A stretch of DNA of 64,000 nucleotides from the NCBI GenBank assembly GCA_001899635.1, contig MKVQ01000016.1, forward strand, positions 373,627-437,626, given 5' to 3'. A program made the position numbers and the translations under genes. This stretch comes from Myxococcales bacterium 68-20 (GTDB lineage Bacteria; Myxococcota_A; Polyangia; Polyangiales; Polyangiaceae). Positions 25,497 through 33,999 of this stretch are shown one piece after another; position 1 is the first letter of the stretch; each line of letters starts with the position of its first letter. The notes beneath the pieces were generated by a model that had not been told where the DNA came from, made no database searches, and saw only the letters and a program-made list of their open reading frames with translations.

Positions 25497-27232
25497 GGAA
25501 GAGCGCCGGCCTCGGCCGGATCTGGAACCTCCTCGTCGGCAAGACCGAGCGTCGCCTCGCGATGGTCATCTTCGTGACGACGATGGTGCCCCTCGCGGCG
25601 GCGCTCTACCTCGGCACACAGATGTTCAGACGCGCCTCGGCCGTCTGGTTCAATCCGGAGATCGGCGCGCAGCTCGATCGCGGCGTCGACGTCTACAAGG
25701 ACTACGTCAAAGCGATCAAAGACGACCTGAAGCACCAGACGGTCGCCATCGCGTCCGATCCGGTGCTCCGCGAGGCGGCGAAGCGGGGGAACGTCGAGAC
25801 GCTGGAGTCCGAGCTCGACACGCTCTTTCCGAGCTTCACGAGCCTCGTGGAGCTGCGCGTGCTCCGCGCACCGCCGACGAACCCGGCGCCGCCGTACGAC
25901 CCCGCCGAGCTGAGCGCGAAGACGATGGCGCACCGCGACCGCGGCCGCCCGGTCAACGCGACGACGGAGAAGAGCCTCAGCCAGATCTATCCGCTCACCG
26001 AGGATCTCGACGGCCCGTGCGTCCTCGCGACGTACGCCGTCTCGAGCAAGCGCCTCGACGAGCTCGAGAGCGCAGGCGAGGTCGTGAAGCGCTACCACCA
26101 GATCGAGGCCTCGCGCTCGGACGTGTACCAGGGGTACCTCAACGTCTACGCGCTTCTCCTCGGCGTCACGCTCGTCCTCACGGTGCCGCTCGGCATCCTC
26201 CTCGCGCGCGGTGTCACGCGACGCATCAACCGCCTCTCCGCCGCGATCAACCTCGTCGCCGCCGGCGATCTGACCGTGCGCGTCCCCGTCACCGGCTCCG
26301 ACGAGCTCACCGATCTCGCGCGCACCTTCAACCGCATGATCGGCGAGATCTCGCAGTCGCGCTCGCGCATCGAGTTCCTCCAGCGCATCGGCGCATGGCA
26401 GGACATGGCGCAGAGGCTCGCGCACGAGATCAAGAACCCGCTCACGCCGATCCAGCTCGCCGTCCAGGAGTGCCACCGCAAGTACGGCGGTGACGACACG
26501 AGATACCGGATGCTCCTCGACACCACGCTCGAGATCGTCGAGGAGGAGGTCGGTACGCTCCGGCGGCTCGTGGGGAACTTCTCGAACTTCGCCCGCCTCC
26601 CGCACGCGGAGCTGGTGGAGGCGAACCTCTCGGACTTCCTCCGCGACTGCGAGAACCAGCTCGGTCATCTCGAGGACCCTTCGCTCGGCGAAGGATCGGC
26701 CGACGCCGAGCCCATCCCCTCGCAGAACGTCGAAATCCGGTGGGAGGTCCCGGACGAGGCGATCGAGGTCGCGATCGATCGCCAGATGCTGCGCCGTGTG
26801 GTCGTGAACCTCGTGCGCAATGCGGTGCAGGCGATCCGCGATCACCACGCGCGGACCTCGCTCCCCGACGCGCTGGCGAGGGTGCCCTCCGGCGAGGTGC
26901 TCGGGCGCATCGTCGTGACCGCCTCGCGCGAGGGCGACGGCGCACGGATCGTGGTCGAGGACGACGGACCGGGCATCGCGGCGTCGATGCGCGGCCGCAT
27001 CTTCGATCCGTACTTCACGACGAAGGCAGACGGCACCGGCCTCGGCCTCGCGATCGTGAAGAAGATCGTCGTCGAGCACGGCGGCGAGATCGACGTCGAC
27101 GAGAGCAAGACCCTCGGCGGCGCGCGCTTCACGCTCCATCTCCCCGGCACGAAGATCCTCGCCATCGCCGCCGCCGCACGCGAGGCCCGCGAGCGCGCAC
27201 GCCAGCAAGGCGTCGAGACGGGCGTGAGCTAG
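25493..27232 (+). CDS. NtrY-like sensor histidine kinase
   Basis: A 579-residue membrane kinase with a first transmembrane helix near residues 20-40, a periplasmic sensor region of about 170 residues, a second helix near 215-238, a HAMP domain (GVTRRINRLSAAINLVAAGDL), a dimerisation domain with the phosphorylated His in RLAHEIKNPLTPIQLAV, and an ATPase domain (NLVRNAVQAI, DDGPGIA, FDPYFTTKADGTGLGLAIVKKI). The HEIKNPLTPIQL form is characteristic of the NtrY/NtrB-like group that usually pairs with sigma54-type regulators. No response regulator is adjacent. The start is taken as GTG 25493 (GTGA overlap, GGTGGGG upstream); an in-frame GTG at 25484 is the alternative. Confidence 0.9.
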   Translation: MRKSAGLGRIWNLLVGKTERRLAMVIFVTTMVPLAAALYLGTQMFRRASAVWFNPEIGAQLDRGVDVYKDYVKAIKDDLKHQTVAIASDPVLREAAKRGNVETLESELDTLFPSFTSLVELRVLRAPPTNPAPPYDPAELSAKTMAHRDRGRPVNATTEKSLSQIYPLTEDLDGPCVLATYAVSSKRLDELESAGEVVKRYHQIEASRSDVYQGYLNVYALLLGVTLVLTVPLGILLARGVTRRINRLSAAINLVAAGDLTVRVPVTGSDELTDLARTFNRMIGEISQSRSRIEFLQRIGAWQDMAQRLAHEIKNPLTPIQLAVQECHRKYGGDDTRYRMLLDTTLEIVEEEVGTLRRLVGNFSNFARLPHAELVEANLSDFLRDCENQLGHLEDPSLGEGSADAEPIPSQNVEIRWEVPDEAIEVAIDRQMLRRVVVNLVRNAVQAIRDHHARTSLPDALARVPSGEVLGRIVVTASREGDGARIVVEDDGPGIAASMRGRIFDPYFTTKADGTGLGLAIVKKIVVEHGGEIDVDESKTLGGARFTLHLPGTKILAIAAAAREARERARQQGVETGVS

Positions 27233-27357
27233 GTCGCACGCTGCTCCGGGCGCCGACCGCGGAGACGACGGCGGCGAACATGTCAGGGAAGCCACACCCT
27301 CGCGTCTCGAGGCCCGTGGTGCGGTCGCCTGCACCCGCAGAGAAAATTGGTTCAACG

Positions 27358-27371
27358 CGGCCTGCTGGCCG
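27358..27371. promoter_or_regulatory. Small hairpin upstream of ECF sigma gene
   Basis: CGGCC-TGCT-GGCCG forms a 5-bp stem 14 bp before the sigma factor ATG, flanked by GGTTCAAC and GTGTTAAC, the least GC-rich sequence nearby. It may mark an autoregulated promoter or a leader structure. Weak evidence, read by eye. Confidence 0.3.
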
Positions 27372-27384
27372 GTGTTAACGGGCG

Positions 27385-27996
27385 ATGATGGGCCAGCTCG
27401 TGCCAATCAGAGAGCCACGCAAGGCTTCGGCCGACCGGCTGGAGGATCGCACCGACGAGGAGCTCATGGCCCTCGTGCGCCTCGGGACGCGCGCGGCCTT
27501 CCGGGTCCTCGTCGTGCGCCATGCGGAGAAGGTCGCCGGCTTCTGCGCCCGCGTGACCGGGGTCCGAGCGGCGGCGCCCGAGGTGGCGCAGGAGGTCTGG
27601 CTCGCGATCTGGGACACGCGCGATCGCTGGGAGCCCCGCTCGACGTTCCGGTCGTACCTCTACACGGTGGCCTTCACGCGGGCGCGCAATCACGCTCGCT
27701 CGCGCCGTCGGATGGCGGCGGTGTTCTCCTCCGAGCCGCTCGAGGCGGACGCCGCGGCCGGATCGGGGAAGCTCGAGATCGACCGCCTGCTCGAGCGCGA
27801 GCGGCGCGAGCGCGTGTTCAAGGCAGTGGGGGAGCTGCCCGAGTCGATGCGCGAGGCGGTGATCCTGCGCTTCGTCGATGACCTCTCGTACGAGGAGATG
27901 GAAGCGATTCTGGCGGCGAACGCATCGACGTTGCGGTCGCGCGTGCACCATGCGCTCGCACGTCTCAAGGAGCGACTCGGAAAGGAACGCCGATGA
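27385..27996 (+). CDS. ECF sigma factor with caspase-linked operon
   Basis: A 203-residue sigma-70-family ECF factor. Region 2 covers about residues 30-95 (AFRVLVVRHAEKVAGFCARV, AQEVWLAIWDTRDRWEP, YTVAFTRARNHARSRRR) and region 4 about 130-195 (LPESMREAVILRFVDDLSYEEM, STLRSRVHHALARLKE). It directs RNA polymerase to a small regulon, normally including its own operon. The stop overlaps the zinc-finger anti-sigma gene (ATGA), the standard pairing. What is unusual is the caspase-like peptidase as third gene. Confidence 0.92.
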   Translation: MMGQLVPIREPRKASADRLEDRTDEELMALVRLGTRAAFRVLVVRHAEKVAGFCARVTGVRAAAPEVAQEVWLAIWDTRDRWEPRSTFRSYLYTVAFTRARNHARSRRRMAAVFSSEPLEADAAAGSGKLEIDRLLERERRERVFKAVGELPESMREAVILRFVDDLSYEEMEAILAANASTLRSRVHHALARLKERLGKERR

Positions 27997-28811
27997 CCTG
28001 CCCTCGACACGATGTCCTGATCGCGCTCGGCGACGGCGAGCTCCCGGAGAGCCAGGCGCGGTCGGTTCGCGCCCACGCCGGCGGATGCACCCGCTGCCAG
28101 TCGGAGCTGGCGGAGCTCGACGCGATCGCCGACGATCTGCGCGCGCCGATGCCTGGCGCGCTCGGTCGGCGGAGCGCGGAGGACTTCGCCGATGAAGTGC
28201 TCGCGAAGCTCGACGCACGGAGGACCGAGCCGCGGGAGAGTCGGATTCCACGGTGGATCGGCCTCCTCGCCGCTGCAGCCGTTCTTCCGCTCGCGGTCAC
28301 CGCAGCCCATCACCTCGCGCAGGCGCCGCGCGCCACGAGTGAATGGACCGCACGGGGCGGGTCTAGCGCACCGGCGACGATGCGCACGCTCGTCACGTTC
28401 GGGCGTGTGTCGGGGACGACGTTCGAGCCCCTCGCCGACGGCGCGCGACTCGAAGCCGATGCGCTGCTCGCCGCGGAGATTGGCGGAACCGAGGGCCCGC
28501 CGCGGTTCCTGCTCGCGTTCCTCGTCGACGGAGCGGGCGAACGTCACTGGATCTACCCGTCGTACGAGCCCGGCGCACCGCCTCCGTCTTCCATCGCGCT
28601 GCCGGTCACCGTGACGCCACGCGTCCTCGGCTCGATGGTGCGCCTCGATCGACCGGCGTCCGGCCGGGCACGGCTCGTCGCGATCGTGCTCCAGCGGAGC
28701 GAGAGCGTCGACTACATCGAACAGGCTCCGCGGGGCGAGCTCTCCTCCGAGCAGCTCGAGGCCCACTATCCGGGCGCCCTCGTCATCACCACCAGCGTGG
28801 AGGTCCCTTGA
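27993..28811 (+). CDS. Zinc-finger anti-sigma factor with extracytoplasmic domain
   Basis: A 272-residue membrane anti-sigma factor. The N-terminal zinc-binding motif HAGGCTRC (HxxxCxxC, residues 29-36) is the ZAS domain that holds the sigma factor. One transmembrane helix lies around residues 88-106. The remaining about 165 residues are periplasmic, with beta-strand patterns (RFLLAFLVDGAGERHWIYPS, RARLVAIVLQ) reminiscent of DUF4384-like sensor domains; that resemblance is tentative. Overlaps on both sides (sigma stop, peptidase start) show that the three proteins are made together. Confidence 0.87.
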   Translation: MTCPRHDVLIALGDGELPESQARSVRAHAGGCTRCQSELAELDAIADDLRAPMPGALGRRSAEDFADEVLAKLDARRTEPRESRIPRWIGLLAAAAVLPLAVTAAHHLAQAPRATSEWTARGGSSAPATMRTLVTFGRVSGTTFEPLADGARLEADALLAAEIGGTEGPPRFLLAFLVDGAGERHWIYPSYEPGAPPPSSIALPVTVTPRVLGSMVRLDRPASGRARLVAIVLQRSESVDYIEQAPRGELSSEQLEAHYPGALVITTSVEVP

Positions 28812-28813
28812 TT

Positions 28814-30715
28814 ATGCGCCTCGCCATGATCACGACTGCCTTCGTCCTCGTGTTCTTCCTGCCGGCGATCGCATGGGCGACGGAGACGCGTCTCGCGATC
28901 GTCGTCGGTAACAACGGGAGCTCGACGCTCGGTCGCGCCGAGCTGCGTTACGCAGACGACGATGCGGCGAAGTACGCCGCGCTCTTCGCCGGGGCGAGCC
29001 AGCGCGAAGACGATGTCGAGATCATCGCGCGGTTCGACGCCGACACTGCGCGCCTCTTCCCGGCACAGGCGAAGAAGGCAGTTATTCCTACCCGCGCAGC
29101 CCTCGATGCAGCGGTGGCGCGGACCGCTGCGAAGGCGCACACCGCCCAGCAGCGCGGCGAACGGGTCGTGTTCACGTTCGTCTTCGCCGGTCACGGCGAC
29201 GTCGAGAACGGCCGCGGGTTCCTCGAGCTCGAGGACGGCCGCTTCTTTCGTGAGGACCTCGAGGCCTTGCTTGCTCGGATCCCCGCCGCGCGTGCCCATG
29301 TCCTGCTCGACGCCTGCAACTCGGTCTACATGCTCGTCGCTCGAAAGCCCGGTGGGACCAAGTTCACGACGCCGGAAGAGATCCAGCGCTCGATGACGGC
29401 GCGACTCGCGCACGTCGGGACGTTCGTTTCGACGAGCGCCGACGCCCAGGTGTACGAGTGGTCCCGGATCGAGAGCGGTGTCTTCTCGCACAGCGTCCGC
29501 TCCGGTCTCTCCGGCGCGGCGGATCTCGACGGCGACGGACGGATTACCTACGGCGAGCTTCGCGCGTTCGTTCGCATCGCTGCCGAAGGTGTCCCGAACG
29601 TGCGCTTCCGTCCGCGTCTCTACGCCCGCGGTCCGGGCGGCCGCGACGACGAGGTCGTGTTCGAGCCCCGCGCCGCCGGTGCAGGCCGAAAAATCGAGCT
29701 CGCGCCGGCGGCGGAGCGCCGGGTGACGGTTCTCGATTCGAACGAGGTGCCCTTGGTCGACGTGAAGGTCGAGCGTGGATTCGGAACGAACGTCTACGTT
29801 CCGGACTTCGGCGGTGGGTCGGGGCGCCGGACGTTCACGCTCGTCGAGCAGGAGGACGGTCACCCCGAGCAGCGCGCCCTCCTCGAGCCTTCGCCCGACG
29901 ACGTCCTCACCGTCCGCGCCGAGGCGCCTGACACACTCGCGGCGCGAGCGGCCGGGCGACCGTTCGACTTGCTCTTCGCCGTCCCGTTCGGTCCGCGCGC
30001 GGTCGCAGCACTACCTGCCGAGAAGGCGGAGGAGGACGTCTACGGCGTGTCGAGCGAGGACCGCCAGCGAATGAAGAGCCTCTTCGACGCCGCCGCCGGA
30101 AACAGCCGTGACAAGCGCGTGACCGAGGGCATCGGTTCTCTTGCGCTCGCCGTGACGGCGATCGGCGTCGGCACGGCGGCGTGGGTGACTCCGTCGACTC
30201 CGGACGCGCGGGACACGAAGGACATCGTGGGCGGCGTCTTCATGGGCCTCGGCGCGCTCGGCCTTCTCGGCTCGACCCAGCTCCTCATGCCGAGCGACAT
30301 GGAGCAACGGCGTGACGCCTACGTCGCGTCGCTCAGTGCACGGCCGCACGCGATCGATCTCGCGGTGCGCGACGCCGAACGCGAGCTCCTCGAATGCGCC
30401 GTCGTCGCGCGGAGAGAGCGCATCACCGAGGGTGTGATGAGCTTCGTCCTCGGCGCGCTCGAGATCGGCGGCGGGCTCACGCTCGCACTGACGACGGACG
30501 ACTCCAGCCTCCAGTGGCTCGCCGGCGGGCTCATGGCCGCCGGCGTAGGGTCCGGCCTCGTCGGCGTAGGCCGTCTCTCCGTCCGCAGCGAGGAGGAGCG
30601 CATTGCGGAGCTGTGGCGGACGGAGCGCGCGCTCTCGCCCTCTCCGCCGCGCACCTCACTCCGACTCACGCCACGCGTGGGCCTCGGCGCCCTCGGGGTC
30701 TCCGGGTCGTTCTAA
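28814..30715 (+). CDS. Exported caspase-like (C14) peptidase with membrane C-terminus
   Basis: From ATG 28814 the product has 633 residues. A signal peptide (MRLAMITTAFVLVFFLPAIAWA) is followed by a caspase p20-like domain: TRLAIVVGNNG, the catalytic His127 in VFAGHGD, and Cys168 in VLLDACNS. A beta-rich region follows (about 290-400) and then a C-terminal part with four hydrophobic segments, ending in LGALGVSGSF with a terminal Phe. It belongs to clan CD with an intact His/Cys dyad and would act outside the cytoplasmic membrane. A TTG at 28808 overlapping the anti-sigma stop is an alternative start. Being cotranscribed with a membrane anti-sigma factor, it may cut that protein or report on envelope damage; this is inference. 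Confidence 0.88.
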   Translation: MRLAMITTAFVLVFFLPAIAWATETRLAIVVGNNGSSTLGRAELRYADDDAAKYAALFAGASQREDDVEIIARFDADTARLFPAQAKKAVIPTRAALDAAVARTAAKAHTAQQRGERVVFTFVFAGHGDVENGRGFLELEDGRFFREDLEALLARIPAARAHVLLDACNSVYMLVARKPGGTKFTTPEEIQRSMTARLAHVGTFVSTSADAQVYEWSRIESGVFSHSVRSGLSGAADLDGDGRITYGELRAFVRIAAEGVPNVRFRPRLYARGPGGRDDEVVFEPRAAGAGRKIELAPAAERRVTVLDSNEVPLVDVKVERGFGTNVYVPDFGGGSGRRTFTLVEQEDGHPEQRALLEPSPDDVLTVRAEAPDTLAARAAGRPFDLLFAVPFGPRAVAALPAEKAEEDVYGVSSEDRQRMKSLFDAAAGNSRDKRVTEGIGSLALAVTAIGVGTAAWVTPSTPDARDTKDIVGGVFMGLGALGLLGSTQLLMPSDMEQRRDAYVASLSARPHAIDLAVRDAERELLECAVVARRERITEGVMSFVLGALEIGGGLTLALTTDDSSLQWLAGGLMAAGVGSGLVGVGRLSVRSEEERIAELWRTERALSPSPPRTSLRLTPRVGLGALGVSGSF

Positions 30716-30772
30716 GCCAGTCCGCCGACATCGTCGCGATGCGCTCGTCTGCCGGGCGGCGCGCTCAGGCCA

Positions 30773-32581
30773 TCATTTCAGGGGCGGGCCTTTCACGTCG
30801 TGAAGTGATCGGCTTCCCTGCCCGGCCGCGTAGCCGTAGCTCGCGTACACGTCCATTCCCCAGACGTGGAGCGAGAAGGGGCCTTCACTGTACGCCTCGT
30901 GCCGGCCGTTGCCGCACGTGCCGCCGGGGTGCTCGACAGGCGCGTTTCGCTTGGTCAGGTAGACCCACACGAACTCGTGCGTTCCACTTTTGTCGAGTGG
31001 CTGCCAGCCCGTGAGCTCGCCGGCGCACTCGAGCGTGACGGGCTTGAACCCCGTCGCAGTTCGCTTTCGGACCACGGTGAGCGTCGTGTCCTGGTACGTG
31101 TAATCCGCAAAGAAGATGTAGCGATTGAGGAACTGCTCCGACGGGACGACGTTGACGAACTCCGGATCGCCGAGTGCGGCGCCGGGGACGGCCGCCAGCC
31201 CCGTCATGTGCATCGCGGCATGGAACGGGTGCTCGGCGTCTTGCGATCGGACCGCCATGAGCTGGTTCGTCGTGAACGTCGCGACCTGGCCGGCCTCGAG
31301 CGTCTCGGGAGCCGATCCCGGGCGGACGGGGTCGTAGGTCAGCTTCGTCCCGTTGGCGGCTCCGACGAGGCGCCACGGCACGGCCTCGCGCGCCGTCGTC
31401 GTCCCCACGCCGAAGTCGTTTCGGGGACGGTACGGCACGAGCGCGTATTCGCTGCCCCACTGCGAGACCGCGGGGGTCTGCTGACCGGTCACGTCGCACG
31501 CGAACGCGCCTGAAGGAATGTTCGTGCACTCCGATCCGCCGAAGAGGCCGACCGGCTTGTTCGACTCGATCGGGCTGCCCGAGGGGTCGTCCTTCTGCTT
31601 TATCTGGAGGACCTCGCCGGCGCGAAGAGTCCAGGTAGCCGCGGTGCCTCGCGGGACAGCCTCCACGTCGCGCCCGCTCACGAGGTTGACGTTGGGCCGC
31701 ATCGTGACCTCGGTGCCGTCTTCCTTCGCGACGATCTGGAGGAAGAGCCAGCCGAGGTTGTTCACCGTGGGCACATTGTGTCCGGTCGTCCAGGGGTTGA
31801 CCGCGATGTAGCGCGTGTCCCATGCCGACGTGGGGAGGAGGAGCGTCGCCGCGGGGAAGAAGGCCTTGGCCCCGCCGTAGGGCCAGATCGAGTAAGCGCT
31901 CACCGGCGCGTCGGTCGTGAGGAGGAACGCGCGGGTCCGTCCGGTCCCGTGGGTGATCGGATCTTTGGCGAGCACCGGAGTGACCGGGCACGGGACGGCG
32001 CCTCTGGTATCGACCCCCGCGAGGAAAACGATCCCGACGCGACCGGGAGCGATGGGGCCGACGACCCGCTCGTACTCGATCTCCGAGCCCTTGAGCTCGG
32101 CATAGTAGGTCGAGCTGCCGACGTCGATCGGCTCCCCTCCGAGCGTCGCGCTGACCGTCACCGGGCGGTCCCACACGTTGGCGATCGTCGCCGCCAAGCA
32201 CGACCCCTGGACGTTCTCGTTGACCGCGTCGGGGGGCAGGGTCGCGAACGCGCACCCGATCGAGCCCTTCGAGAGCTCGGCGCTCTTGCAGGCCTCGATG
32301 CAAGCGCCGTCGCCACAGCCGAAGTCGGGACCGCAGACCTCCTCGACCGCTTCGGTGCCGTCGCACTCGACGCGGAGGACGCGCTTCAGATCGCCCGAGC
32401 ACAGCAGCTTCGGCGGGCACTCCGGCGTTCCGGCATCGACGTCCGCGCTGAGCTCGGGCGGCTTCGGTGGCGCGTCGAACTCTGCGCGGCCGCTGCCGCA
32501 GGCGCCGCTGGCGAAGGCAGCACCGGAGAGCAGGACTCCGACGCCGACGAGGGGACGCAAGTCGCGCACGTTCGACCTCAT
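30773..32581 (-). CDS. IgGFc-binding-like lipoprotein
   Basis: A 602-residue lipoprotein (lipobox ASGAC, Cys28) and the last gene of the ECF-led lipoprotein operon. After an Asp/Pro-rich tether and a Cys-rich module (about residues 55-100) comes a large beta-rich domain with DRPVTVSATLGGE, APGRVGIVFLAG and SAYSIWPYGGAKAFFPAATLLLP-like strands, which follow the IgGFc-binding N-terminal domain seen in many myxobacterial surface proteins. Such domains are thought to be adhesion modules; the ligand here is unknown. The start overlaps the RCC1 gene as ATGA. A longer open frame to 33241 runs through that gene and is not used. Confidence 0.82.
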   Translation of the reverse strand: MRSNVRDLRPLVGVGVLLSGAAFASGACGSGRAEFDAPPKPPELSADVDAGTPECPPKLLCSGDLKRVLRVECDGTEAVEEVCGPDFGCGDGACIEACKSAELSKGSIGCAFATLPPDAVNENVQGSCLAATIANVWDRPVTVSATLGGEPIDVGSSTYYAELKGSEIEYERVVGPIAPGRVGIVFLAGVDTRGAVPCPVTPVLAKDPITHGTGRTRAFLLTTDAPVSAYSIWPYGGAKAFFPAATLLLPTSAWDTRYIAVNPWTTGHNVPTVNNLGWLFLQIVAKEDGTEVTMRPNVNLVSGRDVEAVPRGTAATWTLRAGEVLQIKQKDDPSGSPIESNKPVGLFGGSECTNIPSGAFACDVTGQQTPAVSQWGSEYALVPYRPRNDFGVGTTTAREAVPWRLVGAANGTKLTYDPVRPGSAPETLEAGQVATFTTNQLMAVRSQDAEHPFHAAMHMTGLAAVPGAALGDPEFVNVVPSEQFLNRYIFFADYTYQDTTLTVVRKRTATGFKPVTLECAGELTGWQPLDKSGTHEFVWVYLTKRNAPVEHPGGTCGNGRHEAYSEGPFSLHVWGMDVYASYGYAAGQGSRSLHDVKGPPLK

Positions 32582-33981
32582 TCGAAGACGACCTTCGCCG
32601 GCTCGGGGTGAGGTGTCAGCGTCGAGTCGACCGTGCCCTGTCCGCGCTCCCCGTAGACGTTGCCACCCCAGCAGTAGACCTCTCCGCTCTTGAGGAGCGC
32701 ACAGGTCGCGCTGGTGCTGGCCGCGACCTGAACGGCGTACCCTTGGAGCGCGATGCCACGGAACTTCGCGCTGCTCGTCACGTTGGCCGGAGCTCCGATC
32801 TGGCCGGCATTGTTGGCGCCGGAGCATGCGACCGTTCCGTCCGTCAATCGAACGCACGTGTGCGCCGCGGACACCGCGACCTGCTGAGCAAAGACGTTCT
32901 CGCCGGTCTCGACGGTGGTCTCGGCGGGATAACGCTCCTCGTCCGGAAGGCCGGTTCCCAGCTGGCCCACGTCGTTCTTGCCCCAGCAATAGAGGTGCCC
33001 CCGCGCGACGACACACGTGACGGCGTCCGCCGCCTGGCGACCAACTGAGCTCACACTCGTTACGTCCGTCGGGGTCGCGAACGCGGTCGGCAGCGTGAAG
33101 CTCAGCGAGGTCCGACGGCCGGCCGTCGCGCCCCAGCTGACGAGGCGTCCGTCCTTCGTGAGTCCGAAGGCGGTCTTGTAGCCGAGCGAGATGCGCGTGA
33201 GCTCGAGCCCTTCCCGCTCGGCGAGGGCAGGGCCTTGCCACACGTTCAGACCGGTCGTTGCGGCGTCGGGGCGCGCGAGCAATTGGTTGGTGTTCGAGCC
33301 CCAGCAGTAGAGGTCTCCACCATCCGACGCGACTGCGCAGCCGTTGGTCGGGCCCAGGGCGACGTGCGCGATGGGGACGGAGACCGCGATGTCCGTTGGC
33401 GTGTGATGCTCGAGGCTGTCGCGCGTCACCGCGGGAGTGGTCAGGCCGAGCTGCGCGTTGGAGTTGTCACCCCAGCACTGCACGCGTTCGTCGGCGAGTC
33501 GCGCGCAGATGGCCGACGAGCCGGTGTTGCCCGTGCCGGCGCTCGACGCGATCTCCGTGGCGTCGTTGATCCCGACGACCGGAGCAGGACGCGCCGACGA
33601 CGCGCCTGCGCCAGGACCGCGGCCGAGGGTGCCCAGGTAGTTGCGGCCCCAGCACTGGATCGTCCCGTCGGACATCCGCGCGCAGAAGGAGTTCGCTGAG
33701 CCCGCGAGCTGCGTCACGCACGGGGTCGTCGCGCACACCACCGGCTCATCGGAGAGATCGACGTCGGGTATCGGCGGCTCCGCGTCCGGTCCCGCGTCGA
33801 CGATGACGTCGACCTCGGCGTCGCTCTCCGCAGGAGGCGACGCTTCCGGACGCTCCCCCGCGTCGTTTTCGTCTCCTTCGACGAGCGCCGCGCGGGGCTC
33901 TGCGTCTCCACACGCGACGAGACATGCCACGGCGACGGACGTTGCAGCTACACCGAGAACGAGCACGCGATTGCGATTCAT
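32578..33981 (-). CDS. RCC1-repeat lipoprotein
   Basis: A 467-residue lipoprotein (lipobox CLVAC, Cys24) with an acidic tether (EGDENDAGERPEASPPAE) and about seven RCC1-type blades, recognisable by repeats such as CARMSDGTIQCWGRNYLGTLG, VQCWGDNSNAQLG, LYCWGKNDVGQLG and VYCWGGNVYGERG. These fold as a seven-bladed propeller; each blade carries a Cys pair, suitable for disulphides in the periplasm or outside. Exported RCC1 proteins are frequent in myxobacteria and their roles are mostly unknown. It is coupled to the IgGFc-like gene and 18 bp from the upstream propeller gene. Confidence 0.87.
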   Translation of the reverse strand: MNRNRVLVLGVAATSVAVACLVACGDAEPRAALVEGDENDAGERPEASPPAESDAEVDVIVDAGPDAEPPIPDVDLSDEPVVCATTPCVTQLAGSANSFCARMSDGTIQCWGRNYLGTLGRGPGAGASSARPAPVVGINDATEIASSAGTGNTGSSAICARLADERVQCWGDNSNAQLGLTTPAVTRDSLEHHTPTDIAVSVPIAHVALGPTNGCAVASDGGDLYCWGSNTNQLLARPDAATTGLNVWQGPALAEREGLELTRISLGYKTAFGLTKDGRLVSWGATAGRRTSLSFTLPTAFATPTDVTSVSSVGRQAADAVTCVVARGHLYCWGKNDVGQLGTGLPDEERYPAETTVETGENVFAQQVAVSAAHTCVRLTDGTVACSGANNAGQIGAPANVTSSAKFRGIALQGYAVQVAASTSATCALLKSGEVYCWGGNVYGERGQGTVDSTLTPHPEPAKVVFE

Positions 33982-33999
33982 TGCCGATCTTCCTCGTGC

